Below are positions 17,157 through 26,421 of a DNA stretch of 64,000 bases, one piece after another. Below the pieces are notes generated by a model that worked only from the letters and a program-made list of their open reading frames with translations, was not told where the DNA came from and ran no database searches. The stretch lies in NCBI RefSeq assembly GCF_009617595.1, contig NZ_WIXK01000003.1, positions 124,001 to 188,000 on the forward strand, written 5' to 3'. Numbering within the stretch: the first letter of the stretch is position 1; every line of letters starts with the position of its first letter. The translations under genes and the position numbers were made by a program. This DNA is from Tritonibacter aquimaris. Lineage in GTDB: Bacteria > Pseudomonadota > Alphaproteobacteria > Rhodobacterales > Rhodobacteraceae.

Positions 17157-18697
17157 GCCTCTTCCTCCTGGGCTTCCAACTCCAGCGCCACAGGGGCCAC
17201 CTTCAAATCATCCACTCTCAGCGTGTCGGACGGTTTCGCCAGACGATTGCGCACCACCCACACCAGCCGCTCCTGCGCCCGGGTGATCGCCACATAGGCC
17301 AGTCGTTTCCACAACGGCTGCCCCGCCTCAACCCGCCCCATCCGCGCGGCGGCATAGATATCGGGCGCAAACACCTGCGCCGTTTCCCACTGGCTGCCCT
17401 GCGCCTTGTGAATGGTCACCGCCGCCCCATGCAGAAACGTCGCCCCCATACGGGCGGCAAAGGGGATAAATGGCTCTTCTTCATCGGGTTTTTCGATCTT
17501 CACAATGGATGCGGCAGACACCTGCGGATCCTCTGCCCCCATCACATGCAGCCGGGAAAAGCCGGGCTTGCGACCAGGGCCGAGATAGATCACCTGCGCG
17601 CCTTTGATCAGCCCGCGCGCCTCAAGATCAAGCCGTTTCTTGCGGTGCTTCATCGGCAGCTCAAGCCCATCACAAATCAAGGGCTCCCCCGGCAAAAGCT
17701 GATCTTCCGGCGCGCCATAAACCGCGCGAAACGCATTGATCAACCGGATCCGCGTATTGTTGCGCCACACCAAAACGGGCGAGCGCGCCATCAGATCCAC
17801 CTCAACACGCTGGCCCCAGACCACCCTTTCATCGCGGCGCGCGGTCTCTTCGATCATACGTTCAAAATCTTCAAACCCCAGCTGCGGATCGGCCAGCGCA
17901 TGGGCCAGATCCAGAATGGGGTTATCCGCTTCTTGCCGGTGAATCCGATTGAGGATCAGCCGCCGCTCTTCTGGCAGTGTCTCAAACACCATTGATCCCG
18001 ATTGATTCACCGGCGCCAGCTGCGCCGGATCGCCAAACAGCACCAGATTGGGAAAAATCTCTTTTAGATCATCGAACTGACGATCATCGAGCATCGAGGC
18101 CTCATCAACAAAACCAATGTCCAGCGGCTCATCACGGCGTTTCCAGCCGGTGATAAAGTCTGACCCGCGCAAACCCGCCGCCGCCAATGCACCGGGAATG
18201 GATTTGTTTTTCTCATAAAACGCCTGCGCCCGCGCCAGCGCCTCTTCGCTCAGCTCGTCAATTTCGGGCGCATCCCCCTGCCCCGCCAGCCACTCAGCCA
18301 GCTTTTCATATTCCGGGTCATAGACCGGCGTATAAAGAATGCGGTGAATGGTGGTTGCAGGCACCCCACGCAGGCGCAACACGCTTGCCGCCTTGTTGGT
18401 TGGGGCCAAAATCGCCAGGGTGCGGCGGTCTTCGCTTTTCTTGCGGCTTTCATAGTCGCCCGACACCACTTCAACGCCGGAATTTTCCAGCGCTTTATAC
18501 AGTTCGGCCAGCAAAAGCGTCTTACCCGAGCCCGCCTTGCCAATCACCGCCATCACATCGGATGATCCCTTGGGTGGCTGCAACAGCCCATCATCAAGAT
18601 CAACGCCCGCGGCGCGCAGGGTCTCGGTCACGCTGTCAAAAGCGGTGGCCTGATCGTCGGAAAACTGTACGGGTGAAGATGTCTGGGCGCGTGTCAT
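17153..18697 (-). CDS. RecD-like ATP-dependent DNA helicase (AAA_30 / UvrD_C_2)
   Basis: 514-residue SF1B helicase. Walker A GKAGSGKT is at residues 53-60, motif II appears as GFVDEASMLDD and motif III as LVLFGDPAQLAPV. Near the C-terminus are VTIHKAQGSQW and YVAITRAQERLVWV (motifs V and VI). This is the compact RecD/Dda-like helicase common in alphaproteobacteria, not RecD of RecBCD, since no recB or recC lies nearby. It probably unwinds DNA in repair or replication restart. The SDR gene is translationally coupled downstream. Confidence 0.88.
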   Translation of the reverse strand: MTRAQTSSPVQFSDDQATAFDSVTETLRAAGVDLDDGLLQPPKGSSDVMAVIGKAGSGKTLLLAELYKALENSGVEVVSGDYESRKKSEDRRTLAILAPTNKAASVLRLRGVPATTIHRILYTPVYDPEYEKLAEWLAGQGDAPEIDELSEEALARAQAFYEKNKSIPGALAAAGLRGSDFITGWKRRDEPLDIGFVDEASMLDDRQFDDLKEIFPNLVLFGDPAQLAPVNQSGSMVFETLPEERRLILNRIHRQEADNPILDLAHALADPQLGFEDFERMIEETARRDERVVWGQRVEVDLMARSPVLVWRNNTRIRLINAFRAVYGAPEDQLLPGEPLICDGLELPMKHRKKRLDLEARGLIKGAQVIYLGPGRKPGFSRLHVMGAEDPQVSAASIVKIEKPDEEEPFIPFAARMGATFLHGAAVTIHKAQGSQWETAQVFAPDIYAAARMGRVEAGQPLWKRLAYVAITRAQERLVWVVRNRLAKPSDTLRVDDLKVAPVALELEAQEEEA

Positions 18698-18796
18698 GGC
18701 GCGACCCTACAGCCATGGCGACGGCAGCACCAGAGCTGCAAGCCGCGATAAAAGCGCAAAAAGATCCTGCGCTCATCGGCCATTAATTTGGCAGGG

Positions 18797-19567
18797 TTAG
18801 ACGATGATCAGGCCGATGCTTGTAGCGCGCGCAATTGCCTGGGTTGTATTTGTCGCTTTCAATTTGAACCGCGCGCTTTCGATATAAACCCGCAGCGTAT
18901 GTTCTGAAATGCCCAGCGCATCGGCCACCTTCGCTCGGCTTTGCCCCTTGGCAAGCAGGCTCAGCACATCTACTTCACGCTGCGACAACGCCACGGTGTC
19001 AAATTCGTGCGATCGCGGCTCCAGTTCCAGCACCCGCTGATTGAGAAAATGCCCAAGCAGCAGCAGTTCACGATTGTGCGCCTGCACAAAATCATCCCAC
19101 GCCTGATCCGGACAGCTGCAATTGACAGAAAACACTGCAAACTGGCCCTTGGGTCCGCGCACAGGCACGGAATAGCCCTGATTGCCAAGCCCATGCGCCT
19201 GCGCATCTTGCCGAAAGGCCCGTGCCGCGCGCGAGCCCCAGTCCAATCTGCGCCAATCCACCGGATGAAAACTGCGAAAACAGCCCCGCCGCACCGGATC
19301 TACCCGCTCGTACTCTTTCTGTTGATAGGTTCGGCGCCAATCCTGCGGATAGGTTCCAAAATAGTAATGTTCGCTAGATCGATCGATCCAAAGGTATGAG
19401 GCATGATCCACCGCCCAAACTGCGGCAACCTTCTCCAATACCAACTGCAAACCTGTCAAACCTGTGGCATTGTTTAACGTATCCAGAAAATACTCCAGAT
19501 CGTCCTTGATGTTCACTTCGCTACAAACCACTGTTCTCAAATCAACTTTTTGAACGACCGCCCGCAC
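18797..19567 (-). CDS. LuxR-family regulator with autoinducer-binding domain (LuxR solo)
   Basis: Up to 256 residues from a GTG at 19567; a GTG at 19516 (start VNIKDDLEYF) is also possible. The N-terminal autoind_bind domain keeps the acyl-homoserine-lactone contact residues at TraR spacing: W and Y in DWRRTY, D-P nine residues on in VDP, and W fourteen later in VDW, plus a G in GYSV. The C-terminal HTH (LSQREVDVLSLLAKGQSRAKVADALG) is intact. No luxI is in the window, so it is a solo or responds to a synthase elsewhere. It lies downstream of ccr, same strand, beyond the ccr terminator. Confidence 0.9.
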   Translation of the reverse strand: MRAVVQKVDLRTVVCSEVNIKDDLEYFLDTLNNATGLTGLQLVLEKVAAVWAVDHASYLWIDRSSEHYYFGTYPQDWRRTYQQKEYERVDPVRRGCFRSFHPVDWRRLDWGSRAARAFRQDAQAHGLGNQGYSVPVRGPKGQFAVFSVNCSCPDQAWDDFVQAHNRELLLLGHFLNQRVLELEPRSHEFDTVALSQREVDVLSLLAKGQSRAKVADALGISEHTLRVYIESARFKLKATNTTQAIARATSIGLIIV

Positions 19568-19770
19568 AGGTGCAAAAGTCCTCCAAGGCGCCGCCTTTGT
19601 ATTGCCTCAATTCCTGTGTCCGTATTAACCTTTTGAAGTAATTTCGAACATCATGTTATGATTAAAGTTCTCCTCATTCTTTATCAAAAAGTTCGTTATG
19701 TGAACAGTATTTCTTAACACCTCTCCTATACATTTAATTTTTCAAAAACAATCCAAGCCTTCAAATACAA

Positions 19771-19808
19771 AAAAAACGCCGCATGAGCCTGGCTCACACG
19801 GCGTTTTC
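19771..19808 (-). terminator. Terminator after ccr
   Basis: Arms AAAACGCCG (19773-19781) and CGGCGTTTT (19799-19807) enclose a second perfect stem TGAGCC/GGCTCA. On the minus strand the A-rich side becomes the T run. It separates ccr from the LuxR gene. Confidence 0.85.
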
Positions 19809-19837
19809 TAAGGTTAAGCGTCTGTAAAGACTAAGCT

Positions 19838-21124
19838 TTACTTACCCGCTTCCAGCACGTCTTCCAGCGTGCGCAGGCCGGTTTTTGGCGATTGAACCAG
19901 CACCGACATATTGCCCGGCTTATGCTCGTTGCGCAGCATTTTCATATGCGCGTCAGGCAGTTCCGCCCAGGGGAACACTTCCGACATGCAAGGGTCCAGA
20001 CGACGTTCAACCATCAGCTGATTTGCCGATGCCGCCTGCTTCAGATGGGCAAAGTGGCTGCCCTGCAGACGCTTTTGGTGCATCCACATATAGCGCACAT
20101 CAAAGGTACAATTAAAACCAGAGGTGCCCGCACAGATCACAACCATGCCGCCCTTTTTACAAACCAGCGAAGACACCGGGAAGGTCTTTTCGCCTGGGTG
20201 TTCAAACACCATGTCCACATTGACGCCCTTGCCGGTGATCTCCCAGATCGCCTTGCCGAACTTGCGCGCCTCTTTCAGCCAGTCGTTATATTCCGGCGTG
20301 TTCACCGTGGGCAGCTGACCCCAGCAATTGAAATCATTGCGGTTGATCACGCCTTTGGCGCCCAGACCCATCACAAAGTCACGCTTGCTCTCGTCCGAGA
20401 TCACGCCAATGGCGTTTGCACCGGCGGTGTTGATCAGCTGGATCGCATAAGAGCCCAGACCACCAGACGCGCCCCACACCAGAACATTCTGGCCCGGCTT
20501 CAGATCATGGGGTTCGTGGCCAAACAACATGCGGTAGGCAGTTGCCAGCGTCAGCGTGTAACACGCACTCTCTTCCCAGGTCAGATGCTTGGGACGCGGC
20601 ATCAATTGCTGCGCCTGCACACGGGTGAACTGCGAGAACGACCCATCCGGTGTCTCATAACCCCAGATCCGCTGGCTGTCCGAGAACATCGGATCGCCAC
20701 CGTTGCAGTGCTCGTCGTCGCCATCGTCCTGGTTGCAATGGATCACAACTTCATCGCCAACCTTCCAGCGCTTCACCTTGTCACCCACGGCCCAAACGAT
20801 GCCCGCGGCATCAGAACCGGCAATGTGATAGGGCTGTTTGTGCACGTCAAACATCGAGATCGGCACACCAAGACCGGCCCAAACACCGTTGTAGTTAACG
20901 CCTGCGGCCATCACCAGAACCAGCACTTCATGGCTGTCCAGCGTCGGCACATCTACGACCTCTTGCAGCATCGCCTTGTTCGGCTCACCCTGACGTTCGC
21001 GCCGGATCGCCCAGGCGTACATCTGTTTGGGTACATACCCCATGGGAGGGATCTCACCCATCTCATAGAGGTCTTTTTTCGGCGCATCATAGGACACCGC
21101 CTGATTTTCGTTATCCAAAGCCAT
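19838..21124 (-). CDS. ccr: Crotonyl-CoA carboxylase/reductase
   Basis: 428-residue MDR-superfamily enzyme that reductively carboxylates crotonyl-CoA with NADPH and CO2 to (2S)-ethylmalonyl-CoA, the key step of the EMCP. It carries the CCR-specific N-terminus (EIPPMGYVPKQMYAWAIR), AAGVNYNGVWAGLG with the Asn implicated in CO2 positioning, the CCR insert HCNQDDGDDEHCNGGDPM, and the nucleotide loop VWGASGGLGSYA. Length is typical. It is divergent from ecm across a 680-bp spacer. A TTCTGC-type element lies about 26 bp upstream of the start, and a strong terminator follows. Confidence 0.97.
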   Translation of the reverse strand: MALDNENQAVSYDAPKKDLYEMGEIPPMGYVPKQMYAWAIRRERQGEPNKAMLQEVVDVPTLDSHEVLVLVMAAGVNYNGVWAGLGVPISMFDVHKQPYHIAGSDAAGIVWAVGDKVKRWKVGDEVVIHCNQDDGDDEHCNGGDPMFSDSQRIWGYETPDGSFSQFTRVQAQQLMPRPKHLTWEESACYTLTLATAYRMLFGHEPHDLKPGQNVLVWGASGGLGSYAIQLINTAGANAIGVISDESKRDFVMGLGAKGVINRNDFNCWGQLPTVNTPEYNDWLKEARKFGKAIWEITGKGVNVDMVFEHPGEKTFPVSSLVCKKGGMVVICAGTSGFNCTFDVRYMWMHQKRLQGSHFAHLKQAASANQLMVERRLDPCMSEVFPWAELPDAHMKMLRNEHKPGNMSVLVQSPKTGLRTLEDVLEAGK

Positions 21125-21149
21125 AATGGCCTCCTTCCCTCAACAGCAA

Positions 21150-21164
21150 TGCCGCAACGCAGAA
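21150..21164. promoter_or_regulatory. TTCTGC-N3-GCAGAA-like element at ccr
   Basis: TGCCGCAACGCAGAA matches the perfect palindrome in front of mcl2 at 13 of 15 positions. It lies only about 26 bp before the ccr start, where a bound protein would block transcription or RNA polymerase escape. Confidence 0.45.
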
Positions 21165-21711
21165 TCGCGGCCTCCCCTTAGGGATAAAAACGGCAGAGTA
21201 ATATTGCAACCCCATTGGCGACTATTTTGTAATTTTATGACTTACAGAAATCAGCAGATCCAGGTGACCCCCGCAAACATGGCCCCCTGCGGCCTTTCAA
21301 TTTGGTGGTATTTCCCCAGCTACGCGCGTTTCCATGATCTGATCTTATCGCGCATGATTGTTCTCATCTCGCAAAAAACAATTAAAAGATGTCATTTCAA
21401 ACGCCACCTACACTAGGCAGCCGCGTGGTATATTCGCGCTCTTCTAAAAATCGCAGCCTCAAATGCCGTAATCGTGATCTGTCCTTAATGTGATCCAGAC
21501 CACATAAAGTGCAGCGAAGATTTCCCCCCGCTCCCCCAAAAACAAATCGGCGTAATTTCGCTGACTTTCGCTATTTCCCCAATCAGCCCACCGCCGTGGA
21601 TCAAGTATTAGCTGCACTTATTTGCCCCCCATTTCCGCAATGGTAGGAATTTCGCCTTATAGGAGAGCTTAGCCCAAGAACACACGCCAAGAGCACGAAG
21701 ATCCACAAATT

Positions 21712-21726
21712 TGCCGCAATGCAGCG
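21712..21726. promoter_or_regulatory. Related element upstream of ecm
   Basis: TGCCGCAATGCAG shares 12 of 13 bases with the ccr-side element. It lies directly before a TTGACA hexamer and about 80 bp before the ecm start codon. Confidence 0.4.
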
Positions 21727-21804
21727 AATTGACAAAGACCTATAATTGCGATCTACATTATCCCAACGAAACAAAATTACCCGCTGAGATTCACGAGGTT
21801 CGCC

Positions 21805-23781
21805 ATGTCGCAAACACAGAATGAGACCAAGCCCGACCGTCCCTGGTTGATCCGCACCTATGCGGGACATTCCACAGCCACGAAATCAAACGCGCTTTAT
21901 CGCTCCAACCTTGCCAAGGGTCAGACCGGCCTTTCGGTGGCGTTCGATCTGCCCACTCAGACGGGCTATGACAGCGATCACCTATTGTCGCGCGGCGAAG
22001 TGGGCAAAGTGGGCGTGCCGGTCTGTCACCTTGGTGATATGCGCACCCTGTTCGATCAGATCCCGCTGGAACAGATGAACACCTCGATGACGATCAACGC
22101 CACCGCCCCCTGGCTGTTGTCGCTTTATGTGGCCGTGGCCGAAGAGCAAGGCGCCGACATCACCAAGCTGCAGGGCACGGTGCAAAACGATCTGATCAAG
22201 GAATATCTCAGCCGCGGCACCTATATCTGCCCGCCGCAACCCAGCCTGAAAATGATCGGCGACGTGGCGGAATACTGCTACACCAACATCCCCAAATGGA
22301 ACCCGATGAACGTGTGTTCCTACCACCTGCAAGAGGCCGGCGCCACGCCCGAGCAGGAGCTTGCCTTTGCTCTCGCCACCGCCCAGGCGGTGCTGGATGA
22401 ATTGAAACCCCGCGTCGCCGCCGAAGACTTCCCGGCGCTGGTCAGCCGTATCTCTTTCTTTGTGAACGCAGGCATCCGCTTCATCACTGAAATGTGCAAA
22501 ATGCGCGCCTTTGTCGATCTCTGGGATGAGATCTGCCAGGAACGCTACGGCGTTGAAAACCCTAAATTCCGCCGCTTCCGCTATGGGGTGCAGGTGAACT
22601 CGCTTGGCCTCACCGAACAGCAGCCGGAAAACAACGTCTACCGGATCCTGATCGAAATGCTGGCAGTGACCCTGTCGAAAAAAGCCCGCGCCCGCGCGGT
22701 GCAGCTTCCGGCCTGGAACGAGGCCCTCGGCCTGCCGCGCCCCTGGGATCAGCAGTGGTCCATGCGTATGCAGCAGATCATGGCCTATGAAACCGATCTG
22801 TTGGAATATGGCGATCTGTTTGATGGCAACCCGGTGGTCGACGCCAAGGTCGAAGCGCTGAAAGACGGAGCCCGTGCGGAGCTTGCCAACCTCGGCTCAA
22901 TGGGCGGTGCGATTAAATCGATCGAATATATGAAATCGCGTCTGGTGGAATCAAACGCCGAACGGCTCAACCGGATTGAACGCGGAGAAACCACCGTTGT
23001 CGGTGTGAACCGCTGGACCGAAGGGGAGCCTTCACCGCTGCAAACCGAGGACGGCGGCATTATGGTGGTGGATCCCGCGGTCGAAGAAGACCAGATCAAC
23101 CGTCTCAATGAGTGGCGCAAAACCCGCGATGAGGCCGCCGTCACCAAGGCGCTGAAAGACCTGCATGAGGCCGCCAAAAACGGCACCAATATCATGCCCC
23201 CTTCCATCGCTGCGGCCAAGGCAGGCGTCACCACCGGGGAATGGGCCGAAGAAATGCGCCGCGTTCACGGTATCTACCGCGGGCCAACCGGTGTCGCGGC
23301 GGGCGTCTCCAACAAGACCGAAGGCCTGGATGATCTGCGCGATCAGGTTGCCGCCGCCAGTGACAAATTGGGCCGCCGCCTGAAATTCGTGATCGGCAAG
23401 CCCGGCCTGGATGGCCATTCCAATGGTGCGGAACAAATCGCCTATCGTGCCCGTGATTGTGGCATGGACATCACCTATGAAGGCATCCGCCTCACCCCGG
23501 AAGAGCTGGTCAATTCCGCCCGCGATGATGGCGCCCATGTTTTGGGTCTTTCGATTCTCTCTGGCAGCCATTTGCCACTGGTCGAAGAAACGCTCACCCG
23601 CCTGCGCGACGCTGGTTTGCAAAACATTCCGGTAATTGTTGGCGGCATTATTCCTGATGATGACGCCGCGAAATTAAAGGAAATGGGGGTCTCTCGGGTA
23701 TTCACGCCAAAAGATTTTGAGCTGAATACAATGATGTCCGATATTACTAATCTCGCTATTTCTGGGGAGTTGGAGAATTAA
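21805..23781 (+). CDS. ecm: (2R)-ethylmalonyl-CoA mutase, adenosylcobalamin dependent
   Basis: 658-residue single-chain mutase converting ethylmalonyl-CoA to methylsuccinyl-CoA. The N-terminal TIM barrel (about 15-520) opens with RPWLIRTYAGHSTATKSNALYR and GLSVAFDLPTQTGYDSDH. The C-terminal B12 domain (about 525-650) has the cobalt-ligating DxHxxG as GLDGHSNG, then GLSILSGSH and VIVGGIIP. Divergence from ccr, rather than a partner large/small subunit gene, favours Ecm over methylmalonyl-CoA mutase. The ORF ends in noticeably AT-richer codons, and an H-NS-like gene follows. Confidence 0.95.
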   Translation: MSQTQNETKPDRPWLIRTYAGHSTATKSNALYRSNLAKGQTGLSVAFDLPTQTGYDSDHLLSRGEVGKVGVPVCHLGDMRTLFDQIPLEQMNTSMTINATAPWLLSLYVAVAEEQGADITKLQGTVQNDLIKEYLSRGTYICPPQPSLKMIGDVAEYCYTNIPKWNPMNVCSYHLQEAGATPEQELAFALATAQAVLDELKPRVAAEDFPALVSRISFFVNAGIRFITEMCKMRAFVDLWDEICQERYGVENPKFRRFRYGVQVNSLGLTEQQPENNVYRILIEMLAVTLSKKARARAVQLPAWNEALGLPRPWDQQWSMRMQQIMAYETDLLEYGDLFDGNPVVDAKVEALKDGARAELANLGSMGGAIKSIEYMKSRLVESNAERLNRIERGETTVVGVNRWTEGEPSPLQTEDGGIMVVDPAVEEDQINRLNEWRKTRDEAAVTKALKDLHEAAKNGTNIMPPSIAAAKAGVTTGEWAEEMRRVHGIYRGPTGVAAGVSNKTEGLDDLRDQVAAASDKLGRRLKFVIGKPGLDGHSNGAEQIAYRARDCGMDITYEGIRLTPEELVNSARDDGAHVLGLSILSGSHLPLVEETLTRLRDAGLQNIPVIVGGIIPDDDAAKLKEMGVSRVFTPKDFELNTMMSDITNLAISGELEN

Positions 23782-23894
23782 TTCGGGAAAAAAAGCAAAA
23801 AACTGCTCATTTTCTTGCTGAAATCGATCTGCATTTTATTTCATAACGCAGTTTAAGCCATATAATAATGGTTGAACTGTCTTGGAGAATAATA

Positions 23895-24212
23895 ATGACT
23901 ATCGATCTTTCGGCAATGTCGCGCGCTGAGCTCATTGAACTGCGCTCTAATCTCGACGATGCGATCAAAAGCGCCGAAGAGCGTGAACGCAGCGAAGCCC
24001 TGCGCGCGGCCGAAGAAGCAGCAGCCAAATTCGGCTTCTCTCTCGAAGAGATCGCTGCCACGGCCCGCAGCAATGCCAAAAAAGGCAAAGCCGTTCCAAA
24101 GTATCGCAACCCAAACAACCCGGAAGAAACCTGGAGCGGTCGCGGCCGTAAACCACAATGGGTCCACGCAGCGCTGACCGCAGGCGTTGATATTTCCGAC
24201 CTGGAAATCTGA
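23895..24212 (+). CDS. H-NS family DNA-binding protein
   Basis: 105 residues from ATG 23895, set by GGAG ten bases upstream. The N-terminal half (about 1-60) is a charged coiled-coil oligomerisation region ([25 protein letters not shown]). The C-terminal motif [21 protein letters not shown] is the classic H-NS/HvrA DNA-binding loop that inserts into AT-rich minor groove. In Rhodobacter relatives such proteins (HvrA, Spb) modulate photosynthesis and nitrogen genes. Its place between ecm and deoD gives no specific target. Confidence 0.92.
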   Translation: MTIDLSAMSRAELIELRSNLDDAIKSAEERERSEALRAAEEAAAKFGFSLEEIAATARSNAKKGKAVPKYRNPNNPEETWSGRGRKPQWVHAALTAGVDISDLEI

Positions 24213-24219
24213 TCCGGCC

Positions 24220-24924
24220 ATGACCATTCATATTGGTGCAAAACCCGGTGACATCGCCGAGACCGTGTTGATGCCGGGCGATCCCTATCGCGCGAAATGG
24301 GCGGCTGAAACCTTTCTGACTGATGTGCGCCTCGTAAATGAGGTGCGCGGCATGCTGGGCTATACCGGCACCTGGAATGGTCACAAGGTCACCATCCAAG
24401 GCAGTGGCATGGGCATGCCATCGCTGTCGATCTACGCCAATGAGCTGTTGCGCGATTATGGGGCCAAAACCCTGATCCGCATCGGCTCCTGCGGCGGCAT
24501 GCAACCCGAGGTTAAGGTCCGCGATGTGATCATCGCCATGACCGCAACCACCCTGGGCTCCCCCTCTGACAGCATCTTCCGCGAGGTGAATTTTGCCCCC
24601 TGCGCTGACTGGTCCCTGCTCAGCGCCGCCACCGAGGCCGCCAAAGGCTTTGACGTGGATGTGCATGTGGGCGGGATCTATTCTTCTGATACCTTCTATG
24701 CCGAACGCGCCGATCTGGATGAACAGATGGTGCGCCACGGCATTCTTGGTGTCGAAATGGAAGCAGCCGAACTTTACACTCTCGCCGCCCGCCACAAGGC
24801 GCGCGCGCTGGCGGTGCTCACGGTGTCAGATCATCTGCAAACTGGTGAATCGCTGCCCTCAGACCAACGCGAACGCAGCTTTGGCGACATGGTGGAAATC
24901 GCGCTTCAGGCGGCCTTTGCCTAA
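24220..24924 (+). CDS. deoD: Purine-nucleoside phosphorylase, DeoD type
   Basis: 234 residues from ATG 24220, where the family N-terminus [27 protein letters not shown] begins. It continues [16 protein letters not shown], a phosphate/ribose loop [16 protein letters not shown] and the base-binding end [13 protein letters not shown] with VSDHLQTGE. This hexameric enzyme splits purine nucleosides with phosphate. It starts 7 bp after the H-NS-like gene, suggesting co-transcription. It may work with the nucleoside importer 10 kb away. Confidence 0.94.
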   Translation: MTIHIGAKPGDIAETVLMPGDPYRAKWAAETFLTDVRLVNEVRGMLGYTGTWNGHKVTIQGSGMGMPSLSIYANELLRDYGAKTLIRIGSCGGMQPEVKVRDVIIAMTATTLGSPSDSIFREVNFAPCADWSLLSAATEAAKGFDVDVHVGGIYSSDTFYAERADLDEQMVRHGILGVEMEAAELYTLAARHKARALAVLTVSDHLQTGESLPSDQRERSFGDMVEIALQAAFA

Positions 24925-24930
24925 CCCTTT

Positions 24931-24954
24931 CCTCAGGCCAGATCCGGCCTGAGG
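24931..24954. terminator. Hairpin between convergent deoD and DUF1989 genes
   Basis: CCTCAGGCC (24931-24939) pairs with GGCCTGAGG (24946-24954) around six bases. No clear T run on either strand, so termination would be weak or Rho-assisted. Confidence 0.45.
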
Positions 24955-24978
24955 CAAACACCCCATTTCCCCATCTTC

Positions 24979-25833
24979 TTACCGACCATGACTGCGGTCA
25001 TAGGCATTGGGCGCGGGCTGCTCCCACCCCGCCAGCGCGCCGGGCTTTGGCGCATAGATCTCCACCAAAAGCGGCGCACAAATCGCGGCATCGCTGGTAT
25101 GCTCTGATCCGCAATCCCCACCGGGGCAGGCACTCAGCGCCCCAAGCAGATCAATTTCGGCAAAAAACTCCAGATAATCACCGGGGCGCACCGGGCTTGC
25201 CTTCATGAAATACTGGCCGGTGTCGCGGGTAAACCCCGTGCACATAAACACGTTGAGCACATCATGCACATGCGGCTCAGCCTCAGCCAAAGACACGCCG
25301 AGATGATCCGCCAAAGCCCGCGTCAGATTGGAATGGCAGCAATTGTGGTAATCCACCCCTTGCAGCAACCGCCCGGTATAGGGGTCACAGCGGGTGCCAA
25401 TCACATCATGCACCGCGCCGCCAAATTCATCGATGCCGTACCACTCCAGCGTATCCGCCACAATCGTTGCCATTGGCCGCAAATAGGGAAAGCTGCTCCA
25501 CATGCGCGCCCCCCTATTCAGGTGGCTGCCATGCAGCGCCCGCGTTTTTCCCGAATAAAACCGCTCATTCAGATTGTTGCGGTTCCACAGGTTCAAATCT
25601 CCCACCTGCGGCGTATCAATACAGCTAATGCGGAAAAAATGCCCCGCTGGCGCGCTAAAACAGGCGCCATCGCGCGGCGGCACAATCACCTCATCCACCT
25701 TATCGCCGCGCGCCTCAGCTGAGATCGCAGGTTTGGGCAGGCTTTCATTGGGATAGCAGATCACCGGCTTCACGCTCCGGCGCGCAGCCGCATCTTCTGG
25801 CTGGCCTACCTCGGCCCCAAGGTTCTGTGTCAT
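24979..25833 (-). CDS. DUF1989 / urea carboxylase-associated family protein
   Basis: 284-residue cupin-like protein of the DUF1989 family. Recognisable segments are a promiscuous metal-site-like GAVHDVIGTRCDPYTGRLL, YHNCCHSNLTRAL and NVFMCTGFTRDTGQYFMKAS, with several His and Cys. The family is encoded with urea carboxylase or guanidine/amino-acid degradation genes in other bacteria, but no such genes are here. Function is unproven; a role in small amine or urea-derivative metabolism is the usual guess. It is convergent with deoD. Confidence 0.88.
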   Translation of the reverse strand: MTQNLGAEVGQPEDAAARRSVKPVICYPNESLPKPAISAEARGDKVDEVIVPPRDGACFSAPAGHFFRISCIDTPQVGDLNLWNRNNLNERFYSGKTRALHGSHLNRGARMWSSFPYLRPMATIVADTLEWYGIDEFGGAVHDVIGTRCDPYTGRLLQGVDYHNCCHSNLTRALADHLGVSLAEAEPHVHDVLNVFMCTGFTRDTGQYFMKASPVRPGDYLEFFAEIDLLGALSACPGGDCGSEHTSDAAICAPLLVEIYAPKPGALAGWEQPAPNAYDRSHGR

Positions 25834-25879
25834 AAGCGCGATCCTCCTTCAGGCAGAGAACCGCAGCCCCAAACACAAG

Positions 25880-26074
25880 TCAAACATGTTGATCAGGAGA
25901 ATGCACACAATGGCGCGGCAGCTCGACACTGGTGCCACCACAATAGGCGCAGACATAATCGCCCTGCGCCTTACGCTGCCGCCAGCGGCAATTGCGTGTC
26001 AGATTGCTGGTGCGGCGCTTCCAATACAGATAGGCCAGCACCCCAAGCAGAAGAAATAATAAGATCACTGGCAT
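25880..26074 (-). CDS. Small membrane-anchored Cys4 protein
   Basis: 64 residues: an N-terminal membrane helix (about 3-19, ILLFLLLGVLAYLYW) followed by a basic stretch and four cysteines (RNCRWR, VCAYCG, RHCVH), a zinc-ribbon-like arrangement. No strong ribosome-binding site is visible. The helix-plus-Cys4 layout makes a chance ORF unlikely. Function unknown; a cytoplasmic metal-binding domain tethered to the inner membrane is inferred. Confidence 0.6.
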   Translation of the reverse strand: MPVILLFLLLGVLAYLYWKRRTSNLTRNCRWRQRKAQGDYVCAYCGGTSVELPRHCVHSPDQHV

Positions 26075-26183
26075 ATCGTTGCCGTCTAGGGGCAGCCGCC
26101 CAAGTGCGGCGGCTCAGCCCCAAGTCTATCGCGGGCGCGCACCCCGATAAAGTGGTAAAATCAGGCCATTTCTCAGGCGAACC

Positions 26184-26330
26184 TTAGGCCGCTTCCGAGT
26201 AGTAATCCGCGTATTCCGCGTGGTCTTCCACCTCTTTCACTGGCACGGCCTCGGGCATGTAATAGCCCCAGCTGTCTTCCAGAATGGCCAGCGCTTCAGC
26301 AGCTTTTGCGTCTTTTACAGAATCAGACAT
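26184..26330 (-). CDS. 48-residue acidic small protein
   Basis: ATG at 26330 preceded by GAGGAAG at good spacing and ended by TAA at 26184. The product is acidic and rich in Ala, Glu and Tyr: MSDSVKDAKAAEALAILED, then WGYYMPEAVPVKEVEDH, then AEYADYYSEAA. Codon choice follows the neighbours' GC3 preference. No membrane segment or known domain is seen. It was found only by scanning below the usual length limit. A conserved tiny cytoplasmic protein is likely; its role is unknown. Confidence 0.6.
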   Translation of the reverse strand: MSDSVKDAKAAEALAILEDSWGYYMPEAVPVKEVEDHAEYADYYSEAA

Positions 26331-26421
26331 TGGCTTCTTCCTCTATGAGTCTTCGACAGCTGCGATCTAACGCCTATTCTGCTTCCGCCACATCAGATGA
26401 TATTGCAGTCTCGCTATGCAG

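Larger units (their letters stand above)
21125..21804. other. 680-bp divergent promoter region between ccr and ecm
   Basis: No convincing ORF on either strand. The sequence is AT-richer than its flanks and bears related motifs at each end: TGCCGCAACGCAGAA next to ccr and TGCCGCAATGCAG next to ecm. A TTGACA hexamer at 21729-21734 follows the ecm-side motif. No small ORF or RNA could be defended in the middle. Confidence 0.6.

Noticed and set aside
19892-21181. 429-codon plus-strand ORF opposite ccr
   Set aside because: Complete antisense shadow of ccr with composition typical of such shadows.
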